A stretch of 64,000 bases of DNA from Latescibacteria bacterium UBA6620. GTDB lineage: Bacteria; Latescibacterota; UBA2968. The stretch is taken from NCBI GenBank assembly GCA_002433075.1, contig DJHM01000015.1, positions 60,757 through 124,756 of the forward strand. Direction: 5' to 3'. Made by a program: the position numbers and the translations under genes. Under the pieces are notes generated by a model that ran no database searches, was not told where the DNA came from, and saw nothing but the letters and a program-made list of their open reading frames with translations. Shown in pieces: positions 26,188 through 34,880 of this stretch. Position 1 is the first letter of the stretch. Each line of letters starts with the position of its first letter.

Positions 26188-29100
26188 CTATGACTCGTGA
26201 GGTCGGTTCAGCGTGTACAGCCCATAGACGAACGGACAGATCGCGAGCAGCAGCAGGATGCCTCCACTCACCTGGTAGGTGGACACGTCCGTGTCCATCA
26301 GTCGACTTCCCGAGAGCACAAGGGTACCCAGCACCATCGCGAAGAAATACGCGAGCACGTTCGCACCAGCGAGGACCCGGGCCGCGGCGATCATCGCCAG
26401 AGCCTGTAGGGCGCCCAGAGTCATCCTCACGGTGCCGTGCCAGAACGTCTCCGCCTCGCCAAGGGAGACGACCAGCAGATACAGCACGACCGCGACACAG
26501 ACGCGTGTCCACACTTTCAATGTCCGCTTCAAGACCAAGATCGCGACGTAAATCCCCAGTAGAACAAGAACCAGGTAACTCAGATTGGCGACCTGATCCA
26601 GGATGGGAAGGAAGGATTCGATCGCGACGGGCGAATGGGGTTCCGCGTTCAGCAATTCCGGAAACCAGGTCTGATCGATATAGCCTCGGAGCGCTCCGAA
26701 GCCAGACCACAAGAGCCGGAGCGCAACAGCGATGAGCAGGCAGTCGAGCAGGAGCCGGCCTCGAATCTCGCCCGTGAATAGACCGCCAACCCAACGTCCG
26801 GGCAGAACTTCCCCGGGCAGCTCCTCCCGCGACAGAGCATTCGCCAAACCCATCGCCAGAATCGCAATGAGGGATAGGACTGCGATCAGGACCATCAACC
26901 CAATGCTCTGAGACGTGAGGAACGTCATGAGGCCCTGCTCCGTATCGTAGTGGGCGTAGATCGTGGGAAGATCGTTCAACCTCGCCATCAAGGCAGAGAC
27001 GCCCATCAGAACCCCAAACGCGTAACCCGCTCGCCAGTCGAGGGTCCTTGCACGATACAGTTGTAAGAAAAGTACACCCGCCAGAACGACCGTGACCAGA
27101 ATGCACACCGTACTCACCGCACGGGACACACCGTCCAGCAGCGAGCGCTCGTTCAAAGCCCTCACGAACGACTCGGGGGCCGTAAACCCGAAGTCGAAGG
27201 ACCCCACCTCGTCCCCCTGAACCCCCACCCGCACCCAGAATTCTCCCTCTTCGACCTTCAGGTCCGTCCTCTCCCACACAATGGTGTGGTCGAGCCGTCG
27301 TTCATGCTTCTCCTCGATCGATTCCAGAAGCTTGTACTGAGAGTTATCCGAAACGTCTACATCGAAATGTCTTCTCAGAAAATCGCCGGCCAGACTCTGC
27401 GCTTCGGTCTTCGACATCGACGCGCCGGCAGTGTTGTCCGGAAGTAGACGCTCCGCATAGGCCACACGCCCATCGGGCGACACACCTACATTCCACTCCG
27501 TCTTCTCTAGTGGGATGAACCATCGTGTCGTCCACCGTCGCGGGTGGGCAATCACATGGATCACTGAATCGGCAGCTTCTGGGCCGAGCTTGCGGACCAG
27601 GAAAGTGTGATCGTCGCGCCCCAGCAGATCGTCATACCAGGTCACCGTCCGGGAACCGGACGAATCCCATCCGAGTGCGGTTCGCACGGAATCAGCGACG
27701 GCGAACGCCCGCACTCGATCGGCCGTCAGGCGCAGAGTCTCTTCGCCGAACTCCGTCCGCGGAAGGCCCAGGGTCATCGCCAACCCCACCACAGCCACAC
27801 CCGCGGCCAGATTCCGATGTTCGCGTGTCAGGGACCATCCCGATGGCGAAGGACCGTCATCCAGCGCCACCTCCTGAGCATCCGACACCCTCGATTCCGG
27901 AACCGGAGCCGGCGCGATCTCTTCTGGTTCGGTCACATCTGAACGTCCGGTCGCCCATCCGTAAATCGCGGCAAGGAGCGGCAAGGCCAGCAGCCCAACC
28001 ACCGCCACACCCGAGACCTGGAAGTAGATACTCGACGAGTTTATCATCGGATACGCGCCCACAAAGGCGTTGAACGCGTAGTGTGATGTCACGACAGACC
28101 AAATGCCCCACCGAAGAAATGCCACGCCGAAAATACATCCCACGACCGTCAGTTCGATGCCCCGGATGTAGATCGGCTCCTGCGGATAGTGGGCGTGGAG
28201 AAACGCCCAGACGATCGCCGGAATCAGGACCGAAAGCCACCGGATCCCCGTCCACCGGAACATCAGCGAGATCGCCACGAGCCTGAACAAGAACTCCTCG
28301 CTCGTCGACGCAACGAGCCCGACGAACAGAGGATAGATCCACGGGAACATCGTGCTGAACGTCTCGCTGTAGTCCTGCAGCTCCGCTGGCGTCCACACAC
28401 CGAATCGGTTGCCCACCAGATAGAACAATACGACGTAACCCAGGTGTACACCCGCCAGACCGTAACCGATCAGCGTCGACGTTGCGAAGCGACCGGCCAC
28501 GAATCCACGGATGCTCAAGGACGGCATCACCCGCTGCCCGAACGTCTCCCATCCCACGGCCTGCCCGGCAGACCCCGCGAGCCCGACCGCCCCACCGAAA
28601 ACGATCGCGCCCACAATCGCCTGAAGGACGGCCATCCCCACGAAGGTGCCATAGGCCTGAGTCGTCTCGTACTGAAACCGAATTGTCGGCCAGGAATTGA
28701 TCGCCACCACGATCATTGCGGCGGTCACCGCGATGCCGACGATGCCGCCGGTGCGCCACGGGAGCGTATCCGCTCGATATCTCCGTGCCACAATCACCAG
28801 AACCGCGATCGCCAGACCGATCCACAGAACCGAAAAAACCTGGAACAGAAGGTTCGCACGGGAGCGCGTTTCGCGATAGGCTCTCAGGAACGTCTCCGGC
28901 ACGTGCACGTATTCTTCGTACCGCCCCACGGCGTCGCCCTGCACCACGACCTGGAGTCGGTAATGACCGTTGTCTCCGGCGGACCAGCCTCGCTTCCGGA
29001 ACGTAAACGTATGGTCCGTCCGTGCCTGCCTCACTTCACTCGACGACTCGATCGGCATCCAGTCCGCCGGGTCCAGTCCCGCCCGGTCAGTCAGGTCCTC

Positions 29101-29550
29101 CGACGCAATCGCTCTGGCTTCCTCGATCGAGAGATTCGCACCCTCTTCGCTATCCAGGATCGCGTGTTTGTAGGCAACGATCCGTCCACCCGGATCGACC
29201 TCGATGTAGATCTCCTCTTTATCGAGCGGCTTGAACCACCGGACCCGCCACGTCCAGACCGACACCCAGTCCCGTGCGAGAGCGTTCGACATCTCCAGAC
29301 CCAGCGTCTTCTGAAGGAAGATCTGTACCGCCTGATCGTAGCCGAAGGTCTGCGCGTGCTCGAACCCGGTCAGATCGTGACCGTGTCCTTCCGCATAGTC
29401 GCGGGCAACGTTGAACGCCTCGTCACGGCTCACCTTGAAATCGATCGACGCGATCGGAGTGGCCCGGTCCTGCCAGTGGAGAAACGTCAGGAGACCCGCC
29501 GCGCCCAGGACCAGAAGCGTGGCGACCCAGAGAGTGTCAGAGCGGTTCAT
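26188..29550 (-). CDS. giant CPBP-family membrane protease with internal duplication
   Basis: A 1120-residue membrane protein. Residues 1-560 comprise an N-terminal helix, a large PepSY-like extracytoplasmic region, then a multi-helix CPBP (CAAX/bacteriocin-processing) domain with E418-E419-x3-R423 (STSEEFLFR), H452 (FLHAHYPQ) and H490 (SHYAFNA). Residues 590-1120 repeat the same plan at a constant offset of about 574: RWFKPLDKEE/RWFIPLEKTE, VQGDAVG/VQGDEVG, DTLPWRTG/RTLDWRAG, SWPTIRFQYETTQ/DLPTIYAHYDTEQ. The second membrane half has no EExxxR or catalytic His motif. I start at ATG 29550 (MNRSDTLWVATLLVLG). It stands alone, facing the divergent zinc dehydrogenase gene. Confidence 0.82.
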   Translation of the reverse strand: MNRSDTLWVATLLVLGAAGLLTFLHWQDRATPIASIDFKVSRDEAFNVARDYAEGHGHDLTGFEHAQTFGYDQAVQIFLQKTLGLEMSNALARDWVSVWTWRVRWFKPLDKEEIYIEVDPGGRIVAYKHAILDSEEGANLSIEEARAIASEDLTDRAGLDPADWMPIESSSEVRQARTDHTFTFRKRGWSAGDNGHYRLQVVVQGDAVGRYEEYVHVPETFLRAYRETRSRANLLFQVFSVLWIGLAIAVLVIVARRYRADTLPWRTGGIVGIAVTAAMIVVAINSWPTIRFQYETTQAYGTFVGMAVLQAIVGAIVFGGAVGLAGSAGQAVGWETFGQRVMPSLSIRGFVAGRFATSTLIGYGLAGVHLGYVVLFYLVGNRFGVWTPAELQDYSETFSTMFPWIYPLFVGLVASTSEEFLFRLVAISLMFRWTGIRWLSVLIPAIVWAFLHAHYPQEPIYIRGIELTVVGCIFGVAFLRWGIWSVVTSHYAFNAFVGAYPMINSSSIYFQVSGVAVVGLLALPLLAAIYGWATGRSDVTEPEEIAPAPVPESRVSDAQEVALDDGPSPSGWSLTREHRNLAAGVAVVGLAMTLGLPRTEFGEETLRLTADRVRAFAVADSVRTALGWDSSGSRTVTWYDDLLGRDDHTFLVRKLGPEAADSVIHVIAHPRRWTTRWFIPLEKTEWNVGVSPDGRVAYAERLLPDNTAGASMSKTEAQSLAGDFLRRHFDVDVSDNSQYKLLESIEEKHERRLDHTIVWERTDLKVEEGEFWVRVGVQGDEVGSFDFGFTAPESFVRALNERSLLDGVSRAVSTVCILVTVVLAGVLFLQLYRARTLDWRAGYAFGVLMGVSALMARLNDLPTIYAHYDTEQGLMTFLTSQSIGLMVLIAVLSLIAILAMGLANALSREELPGEVLPGRWVGGLFTGEIRGRLLLDCLLIAVALRLLWSGFGALRGYIDQTWFPELLNAEPHSPVAIESFLPILDQVANLSYLVLVLLGIYVAILVLKRTLKVWTRVCVAVVLYLLVVSLGEAETFWHGTVRMTLGALQALAMIAAARVLAGANVLAYFFAMVLGTLVLSGSRLMDTDVSTYQVSGGILLLLAICPFVYGLYTLNRPHES

Positions 29551-29711
29551 GATCGCCTCATTCGGATGTCGACTCGTGCGAAGCCGCAAGATAAAGCCCG
29601 ATGGACCATCCACCAATCGCGGGAGGCTCGTCGATCTTGCCTCTGCAGCGGGGGCCCCGTATCATTCGGCGACCGGTCCCCCGATTCGCGGTTGCATCTT
29701 GAGAGTGTGAA

Positions 29712-30785
29712 ATGTCAGCAACCATGCCCGCCGTCATTTGCCACGCGCCGGAAGACTACCGACTCGAAGAACACCCCGTTCCCACCGCCGGTCCGGGGGA
29801 AGTCGTCGTTCGGGTCGAATCCGTGGGGATCTGTGCCAGCGACCTGAAATGCTACCTCGGCGCGCCACTCTTCTGGGGGGACAAGCAACGGGAAGGCTAC
29901 TGCCAGGCGCCCATCATTCCAGGTCACGAATTCGTGGGAAAAGTCGTGGACCTCGGGGAGGGCGCCGGAGAAAAGTACGGCCTGTCGATCGGCGATCGGG
30001 CCGTCTCCGAACAGATCGTGCCCTGTGAACAGTGTCGCTACTGCCGGCGCGGCCAGTACTGGATGTGCGCCGTTCACGACATCTATGGATTCCGTCAGGC
30101 CACCTTCGGGGCGATGGCCGAATTCATGAAGTTCCCCGCCAGGGCCCTCAACTACAAGGTCCCTGACAGCCTACCGTCGCACCACGCCGCCTACGTCGAA
30201 CCCCTTGGCTGTGCGATTCACGCGGTACAACGCGGCAACATCGAACTCCAAGACGTCGTCGTCATCGCGGGCGCCGGCCCCCTCGGCCTGGGAATGGTCG
30301 CGGCCGCCAGACTCAAGGGGCCCTCTCTGCTTGTCTCCCTCGACCTCAACGACGACCGACTGGAAACAGCCCGTGCGTGCGGAGCAGACATTGGTCTCAA
30401 TCCGTCGAAAGTCGACGTCGTCGACGAAGTCAGAGCGTTGACGGAAGGCTATGGATGTGACGTCTACATTGAAGCCACCGGCCACCCCGCGGCCGTCGAG
30501 CAGGGCCTCTATATGATCCGCAAACTCGGGACCTTCGTAGAATTCAGCGTGATGCGGGAACCCGTCACCATCGATTGGACCATCATCGGCGACACCAAAG
30601 AGCTGAACATCCACGGCGCCCACCTCAGCCCCGACTGCTACCCCGTCGCCATCAGGATGCTCGAACAGGGCCTTCTCCCGATGGACCGCATCGTCACCCA
30701 CCAGCTCCCGCTCTCCGATTTCCAGCAGGGCATCGACCTCGTCGCGGCAGGTACCGAATCCATCAAAGTCACCCTCACACCTTAG
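29712..30785 (+). CDS. zinc-dependent alcohol/polyol dehydrogenase
   Basis: A 357-residue medium-chain dehydrogenase. Catalytic zinc ligands C41 and H72 (GICASD, PGHEF) and structural-zinc cysteines C105, C108, C111 and C119 are all present. The NAD-binding loop is VVIAGAGPLGLGMVAA. The residues around GDKQREGYCQAP and the overall sequence resemble erythritol/L-threitol and related polyol dehydrogenases, but the substrate is not certain. It is followed after 40 nt by a DUF72 gene on the same strand, then by the phosphonate operon. Confidence 0.85.
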   Translation: MSATMPAVICHAPEDYRLEEHPVPTAGPGEVVVRVESVGICASDLKCYLGAPLFWGDKQREGYCQAPIIPGHEFVGKVVDLGEGAGEKYGLSIGDRAVSEQIVPCEQCRYCRRGQYWMCAVHDIYGFRQATFGAMAEFMKFPARALNYKVPDSLPSHHAAYVEPLGCAIHAVQRGNIELQDVVVIAGAGPLGLGMVAAARLKGPSLLVSLDLNDDRLETARACGADIGLNPSKVDVVDEVRALTEGYGCDVYIEATGHPAAVEQGLYMIRKLGTFVEFSVMREPVTIDWTIIGDTKELNIHGAHLSPDCYPVAIRMLEQGLLPMDRIVTHQLPLSDFQQGIDLVAAGTESIKVTLTP

Positions 30786-30824
30786 AGTTCGAGAGCCTCT
30801 TCTATTCTCGTTTTTCGATCATCA

Positions 30825-31688
30825 ATGATCAAACGCTATCATCTCGGCTGCCCGATGTGGGCGCACAAACTATGGCTCGGCGAGTTCTACGCGGAGAGAA
30901 CACGATCCGGGGACTATCTGCAGAATTACGCGAGCGTCTTCAACACGGTCGAGGGAAACACCACATTCTATGCCGCCCCTCGACCCGACACGATCGCGCG
31001 GTGGGCGGAACAAACGCCCGAGGGATTCAGGTTCACCTTCAAGTTTCCGAAGACCGTCACCCACGAGCGAAAGCTCGTCGACACCGAGGAAGAAGCCCTG
31101 GCCTTCATCGAGTTGCTTCAGCCACTCGAGTCGCGTCTCGGACCGTTCTTCGTCGGACTCCCCGCCACCTTCGGGCTTGGTCTTCTTGATGTGCTCATCA
31201 CCTTCCTCAGTCGAATGCCCGAGGGACTGCGGTTTGCAGTCGAGTTTCGCCATCCCGCCTTTTTCGGGCCGGTCGAGGCGACTGCCAACGAGCAACTTGC
31301 CGCCGTCGGGGCCGACCGAATCCATTTCCACACAGAGGCCCTGCTCGACTGCCCCACCACCGACCCGGACATCATCGAGGCCAAGCAGAAGAAACCTCCT
31401 GTCCCCTACAGGGATGAGGCCTTGGGACGGCACCCCTTCGTTCGCTACGTCGGTCCTCCCGATTCTGCCCAGAACGAACCCCATCTCGATCGATGGGCAC
31501 AGGTTGTATCCGGTTGGATCGATGAGGGTCGCGAGCCATATTTTTTCGTCCACCATCCCCCGTCCGACGTTTACGCGCCCAGACTCGCCCGCTACTTCCA
31601 CCAGAAGCTCTCCACCCTTGTCGACGCCGGTGAGATGCACGACTGGCCCATCGACGTGGGTCGAGCAGATCAGCTCGATCTCTTCTGA
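30825..31688 (+). CDS. DUF72 family protein
   Basis: A 287-residue TIM-barrel protein of the DUF72 (YecE-like) family. Typical blocks: YHLGCPMWAHKLWLGEFY near the start, FNTVEGNTTFYAAPRPDTIARW, FRFTFKFPKTVTHER, FAVEFRHPAFF and the late YFFVHHPPSDVYAP. The molecular function of the family is not established. It lies 19 nt upstream of the iron-dependent dehydrogenase gene and may be cotranscribed with the phosphonate genes. Confidence 0.88.
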   Translation: MIKRYHLGCPMWAHKLWLGEFYAERTRSGDYLQNYASVFNTVEGNTTFYAAPRPDTIARWAEQTPEGFRFTFKFPKTVTHERKLVDTEEEALAFIELLQPLESRLGPFFVGLPATFGLGLLDVLITFLSRMPEGLRFAVEFRHPAFFGPVEATANEQLAAVGADRIHFHTEALLDCPTTDPDIIEAKQKKPPVPYRDEALGRHPFVRYVGPPDSAQNEPHLDRWAQVVSGWIDEGREPYFFVHHPPSDVYAPRLARYFHQKLSTLVDAGEMHDWPIDVGRADQLDLF

Positions 31689-31707
31689 TGCGAGGCACAT
31701 CGGCAAG

Positions 31708-32865
31708 ATGACTACGGAATCTGACACGCGAACACCGAACCACTCGCCTCTCCAACTCGTCGAGCCAGGGACGATCGGTCGTCTGCCCGACGTCCTGCCG
31801 GATAGTCAGCGCATCTGTTTTGTGGTCGACGAAATCGCCCTTGATGCGTCGGGGGTTGAGCCCCGTGTCAACAGAGCTTTTCAAGGAAGGTCCGTTTTCC
31901 GGTTCAGTGATTTCGAGCCGAACCCGACAGTAGACGCCATCGACCTTGCGAATCAGCGGTTGGATGACGCGTTCGACACCGTGGTCGCATTCGGCGGGGG
32001 TACCGCCATCGACATCGCGAAGATGATCGCGCTGACGGCGGGACGGTCGACGTCCTGTCACAACCTCCTTGACGATCCCTCGTCCATCGGACCCGATCGT
32101 CCCTGTCTCATCGCCATCCCCACGACGGCCGGCACGGGCAGTGAAGCCACTCACTTCGCGGTTGTCTACGCCGACGGCGTCAAACACTCCATCGCGCATC
32201 CCCTCGTGAAACCGGACGTGGCGCTCGTGGACGCACACCTCACGCACGAGCTGCCTCCAACTACCACCGCCCACTCAGGCCTCGACGCCCTCTGCCAGGC
32301 CATCGAGTCCCTCTGGAGCGTCCAGGCCACCAAACAGTCGTGTGATTTCGCGACTCGGTCCTTGCGCCTCTCGGCGAGCCACCTCCCTTCCGCCGTAAGG
32401 CATCCCACACCCGCTGACCGAGCCGCGATGGCAGAGGCCGCACACCTCGCAGGTAAGGCCATCGACCTCAGTTTCACGACCGGTGCCCACGCGCTTTCCT
32501 ACACGCTCACCTCATCTTTCGGCGTTCCTCACGGTCTCGCCGTCGCGTTGACGATCCCCGCCTGGTTGCGGTATAATGGCGCCACGGTAGAGTCGAACTG
32601 CATCGATCCGAGAGGCCTTCCCCACCTGCGCCGCCAGCTGGATGTCGTCTGCGAGATTTTCGGGGTCCGATCTTCTGATGAAGCAGCAGACTGGGTCACC
32701 GACCTGTTGGACCGCCTCGGATGTCCGGGCCAACTTTCGGATGTCGGTGTCGCCCGGAGTGACCTCCCCGAAATTGCGGGCAGTGTCAACGTGCAGCGCT
32801 TGTCGAACAACCCGCATCGCGTCACCGACTCGGTCCTCCAAACACTTCTGGAAGAGAGCTTGTAG
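31708..32865 (+). CDS. iron-containing alcohol dehydrogenase, phosphonoacetaldehyde reductase-like
   Basis: A 385-residue group III alcohol dehydrogenase. The NAD-binding loop FGGGTAIDIAKMIAL and the segment IPTTAGTGSEATHFAVVYAD then GVKHSIAH match the subgroup annotated as phosphonoacetaldehyde reductase, which interconverts phosphonoacetaldehyde and 2-hydroxyethylphosphonate. Metal ligands are recognisable in HSGLDALCQAIES, GAHALSYTL and GVPHGLAVAL. Start ATG 31708 is 19 nt after the DUF72 gene. The stop codon abuts the ATG of phosphonoacetate hydrolase, so both are surely coexpressed. In this setting it may run in the oxidative direction. Confidence 0.78.
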   Translation: MTTESDTRTPNHSPLQLVEPGTIGRLPDVLPDSQRICFVVDEIALDASGVEPRVNRAFQGRSVFRFSDFEPNPTVDAIDLANQRLDDAFDTVVAFGGGTAIDIAKMIALTAGRSTSCHNLLDDPSSIGPDRPCLIAIPTTAGTGSEATHFAVVYADGVKHSIAHPLVKPDVALVDAHLTHELPPTTTAHSGLDALCQAIESLWSVQATKQSCDFATRSLRLSASHLPSAVRHPTPADRAAMAEAAHLAGKAIDLSFTTGAHALSYTLTSSFGVPHGLAVALTIPAWLRYNGATVESNCIDPRGLPHLRRQLDVVCEIFGVRSSDEAADWVTDLLDRLGCPGQLSDVGVARSDLPEIAGSVNVQRLSNNPHRVTDSVLQTLLEESL

Positions 32866-34098
32866 ATGGCTTTCGTCGTCAATGATCGCAGCTACGATCC
32901 ACCGGATCGGAAGCTCGTCGTGATCTGTCTGGATGGGTCCGCGGACGAGTATCTCGACGCCGCGTTCGATCGAGGAAGGATGCCACGGCTTCGCGAAATC
33001 GCGGCCACGGGGTATCGTGGCCTGGCTCGATGCGCTATGCCATCCTTTACCAACGTCAACAACACCGCGATCGTCTCCGGCGCGCCGCCCGCTGTCACGG
33101 GGATTTCGGGCAACTATTTCCTCGACACCACCACCGGGCAGGAAGTGATGATGAACGACGCCTCCTTCCTGCGGTGCCCAACGATCCTGGCCGCTGCGGG
33201 CGGAGAAGGTAGTCGTGTCGGCATCGTCACCGCCAAGGACAAGCTTCGGGAGATCCTCTCTTCGGGTCTGACGAACGGGATCACGGTCTCCGTCGAGAAG
33301 GCGGCCGAACTCGACATGTCCGCACACGGATTCGAAACCGCCCAGACCCTTGTCGGTGAACCGGGCCCTTCCATCTACAGCGCCGATGCCAGTCTTTACG
33401 TCCTCAAGACCGGCGCTGCCTTGCTCGAACGGAATCTCGCCGATTTCCTGTATCTCTCCACAACAGACTACATCCAGCACTCTTTTTCTCACGACGAAGC
33501 CGGCGCCCTCGAATTCTATACAGCGATCGACAAATGGATCGGTCGCCTGGTCGACACTGGCGCCGACGTCGCTCTCACCGCCGATCACGGGATGAACGCC
33601 AAGCATCTTCCTGACGGTTCACCCAACATCATTTACCTCGAAACGGAGCTCACCGCCGCATTTGGGAAAGGAATCAACGTTCTCCTTCCTATCACCGACC
33701 CCTACGTGGTCCATCACGGGGCGCTTGGCTCCTTCGCTACCATCCACGTTCCGTCCGGTCTCGACGTGACGACGGTCAAGGATCGGATCGCCGGAATCGA
33801 CGGGGTCACCGAGGTTCACGACCGCGAAACTGCCGTTCGCCTGCTCGAGCTTCCCGGCGACCGTATCGGCGAACTTGTCGCCCTGTCCGGCCGCGATGTC
33901 GTCATCGGGAAGACGCCCGAACACCACGACCTCACGGTCCTGGAAGGCGCACTACGATCGCACGGAGGACGTTACGAGGAGATGGTCCCGATGATTCTCT
34001 CGAGGCGGCTGTCACCCGACTACAAGGCGAAGGCAATGGGCGACCTGCGCAATTTTGACGTCTTTGACCTGATCTGCAACGGAACGGAAGGAAAGTAA
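32866..34098 (+). CDS. phnA: phosphonoacetate hydrolase
   Basis: A 410-residue alkaline-phosphatase-superfamily enzyme that cleaves phosphonoacetate to acetate and phosphate. Diagnostic stretches are VVICLDGSADEYLDAAFDRG, CAMPSFTNVNNTAIVSGAPP (nucleophile Thr), GISGNYFLDTTTGQEVMMND, VGIVTAKDKLREILSSGL, STTDYIQHSFSHDEAGA and TADHGMNAKH for the two-zinc site. Length fits the family. It starts immediately after the dehydrogenase stop codon and is followed after one base by a PhyH oxygenase, forming a compact three-gene operon. No phosphonoacetaldehyde dehydrogenase (PhnY) or phosphonate transporter is present in the window. Confidence 0.9.
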   Translation: MAFVVNDRSYDPPDRKLVVICLDGSADEYLDAAFDRGRMPRLREIAATGYRGLARCAMPSFTNVNNTAIVSGAPPAVTGISGNYFLDTTTGQEVMMNDASFLRCPTILAAAGGEGSRVGIVTAKDKLREILSSGLTNGITVSVEKAAELDMSAHGFETAQTLVGEPGPSIYSADASLYVLKTGAALLERNLADFLYLSTTDYIQHSFSHDEAGALEFYTAIDKWIGRLVDTGADVALTADHGMNAKHLPDGSPNIIYLETELTAAFGKGINVLLPITDPYVVHHGALGSFATIHVPSGLDVTTVKDRIAGIDGVTEVHDRETAVRLLELPGDRIGELVALSGRDVVIGKTPEHHDLTVLEGALRSHGGRYEEMVPMILSRRLSPDYKAKAMGDLRNFDVFDLICNGTEGK

Positions 34099-34099
34099 A

Positions 34100-34861
34100 A
34101 TGAGTGAAGATTTCAGCGAAGCGAAGGAGTCGTTCGACAATGACGGGTTTGCCGTCATTCGAAACTTCCTGTCCCCTGATGAAACGGAAGACGTTCAGGC
34201 CAACGTCGCCAGATACATCGCCGAGATCGTGCCCCGGATCCCACGCGAACACGCGTTTTATGAGGACAAGGACGATCCGGAGACGCTCAAACAGTTACCC
34301 CGAATGGAAGAGTACGACGACTACTTCGAGAGCCTGCTTCACGGAAGCAAGTTCGAGCGCCTCTCCGAGGTCCTTCTCGACGGACCCGTCCTCGGACGCA
34401 ACCTGCAGTATCTCCGGAAACCCGCCCGAGTCGGTCTGCCCACACCCCCACACCAGGACGGATACTACTTCAACGTCACCCCCTGCGAAGGGCTCACGGC
34501 CTGGTTCTCCCTCGGTCACGCCGACGAGGAGAACGGGTGCTTACGTTACATTCGGGGTTCCCACAAAAAGGGACTGCGACCCCACGCACGAACCCAGACG
34601 CTTGGATTCTCGCAAGGAATCACGGACTTCGGTCAACCCGACGACCTGGAGAACGAGGTGGCTTTTACGGCTGGCCCGGGCGATCTCCTCGTCCACCACG
34701 CCGTGACCGTACACCGCGCAGACGACAACCCCAGCGAGACTCGCGATCGACCCGCCATCGGGTTCGTTTACCTGTCGGAGCGAGCGAAGGAAGATCGGGA
34801 AGCGGTCGAAGCGTACAGAAAGAAACTGGCCGAAGATCTGGCCAGTCAGGGGAAGATTTAG
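34100..34861 (+). CDS. phytanoyl-CoA dioxygenase family protein in phosphonate operon
   Basis: A 253-residue Fe(II)/2OG oxygenase with a clear H-x-D (PHQDGYYF), a distal His (LLVHHAVTVHRAD) and 2OG-binding Arg (ETRDRPAIGFVY). FAVIRNFLSPDETEDV and the GCLRYIRGSHKKG block are standard. PhyH enzymes include PhnY*, which hydroxylates 2-aminoethylphosphonate, so a phosphonate substrate is plausible here given that its ATG is one base after phnA. Ordinary PhyH enzymes act on many small acids, so this is inference from context. Confidence 0.82.
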   Translation: MSEDFSEAKESFDNDGFAVIRNFLSPDETEDVQANVARYIAEIVPRIPREHAFYEDKDDPETLKQLPRMEEYDDYFESLLHGSKFERLSEVLLDGPVLGRNLQYLRKPARVGLPTPPHQDGYYFNVTPCEGLTAWFSLGHADEENGCLRYIRGSHKKGLRPHARTQTLGFSQGITDFGQPDDLENEVAFTAGPGDLLVHHAVTVHRADDNPSETRDRPAIGFVYLSERAKEDREAVEAYRKKLAEDLASQGKI

Positions 34862-34880
34862 CCGACAGCGTTGGGGGGCT

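Noticed and set aside
26136..26188. GGCCGC-rich segment as a terminator between convergent genes
   Set aside because: Arms do not pair well and no T-run follows.
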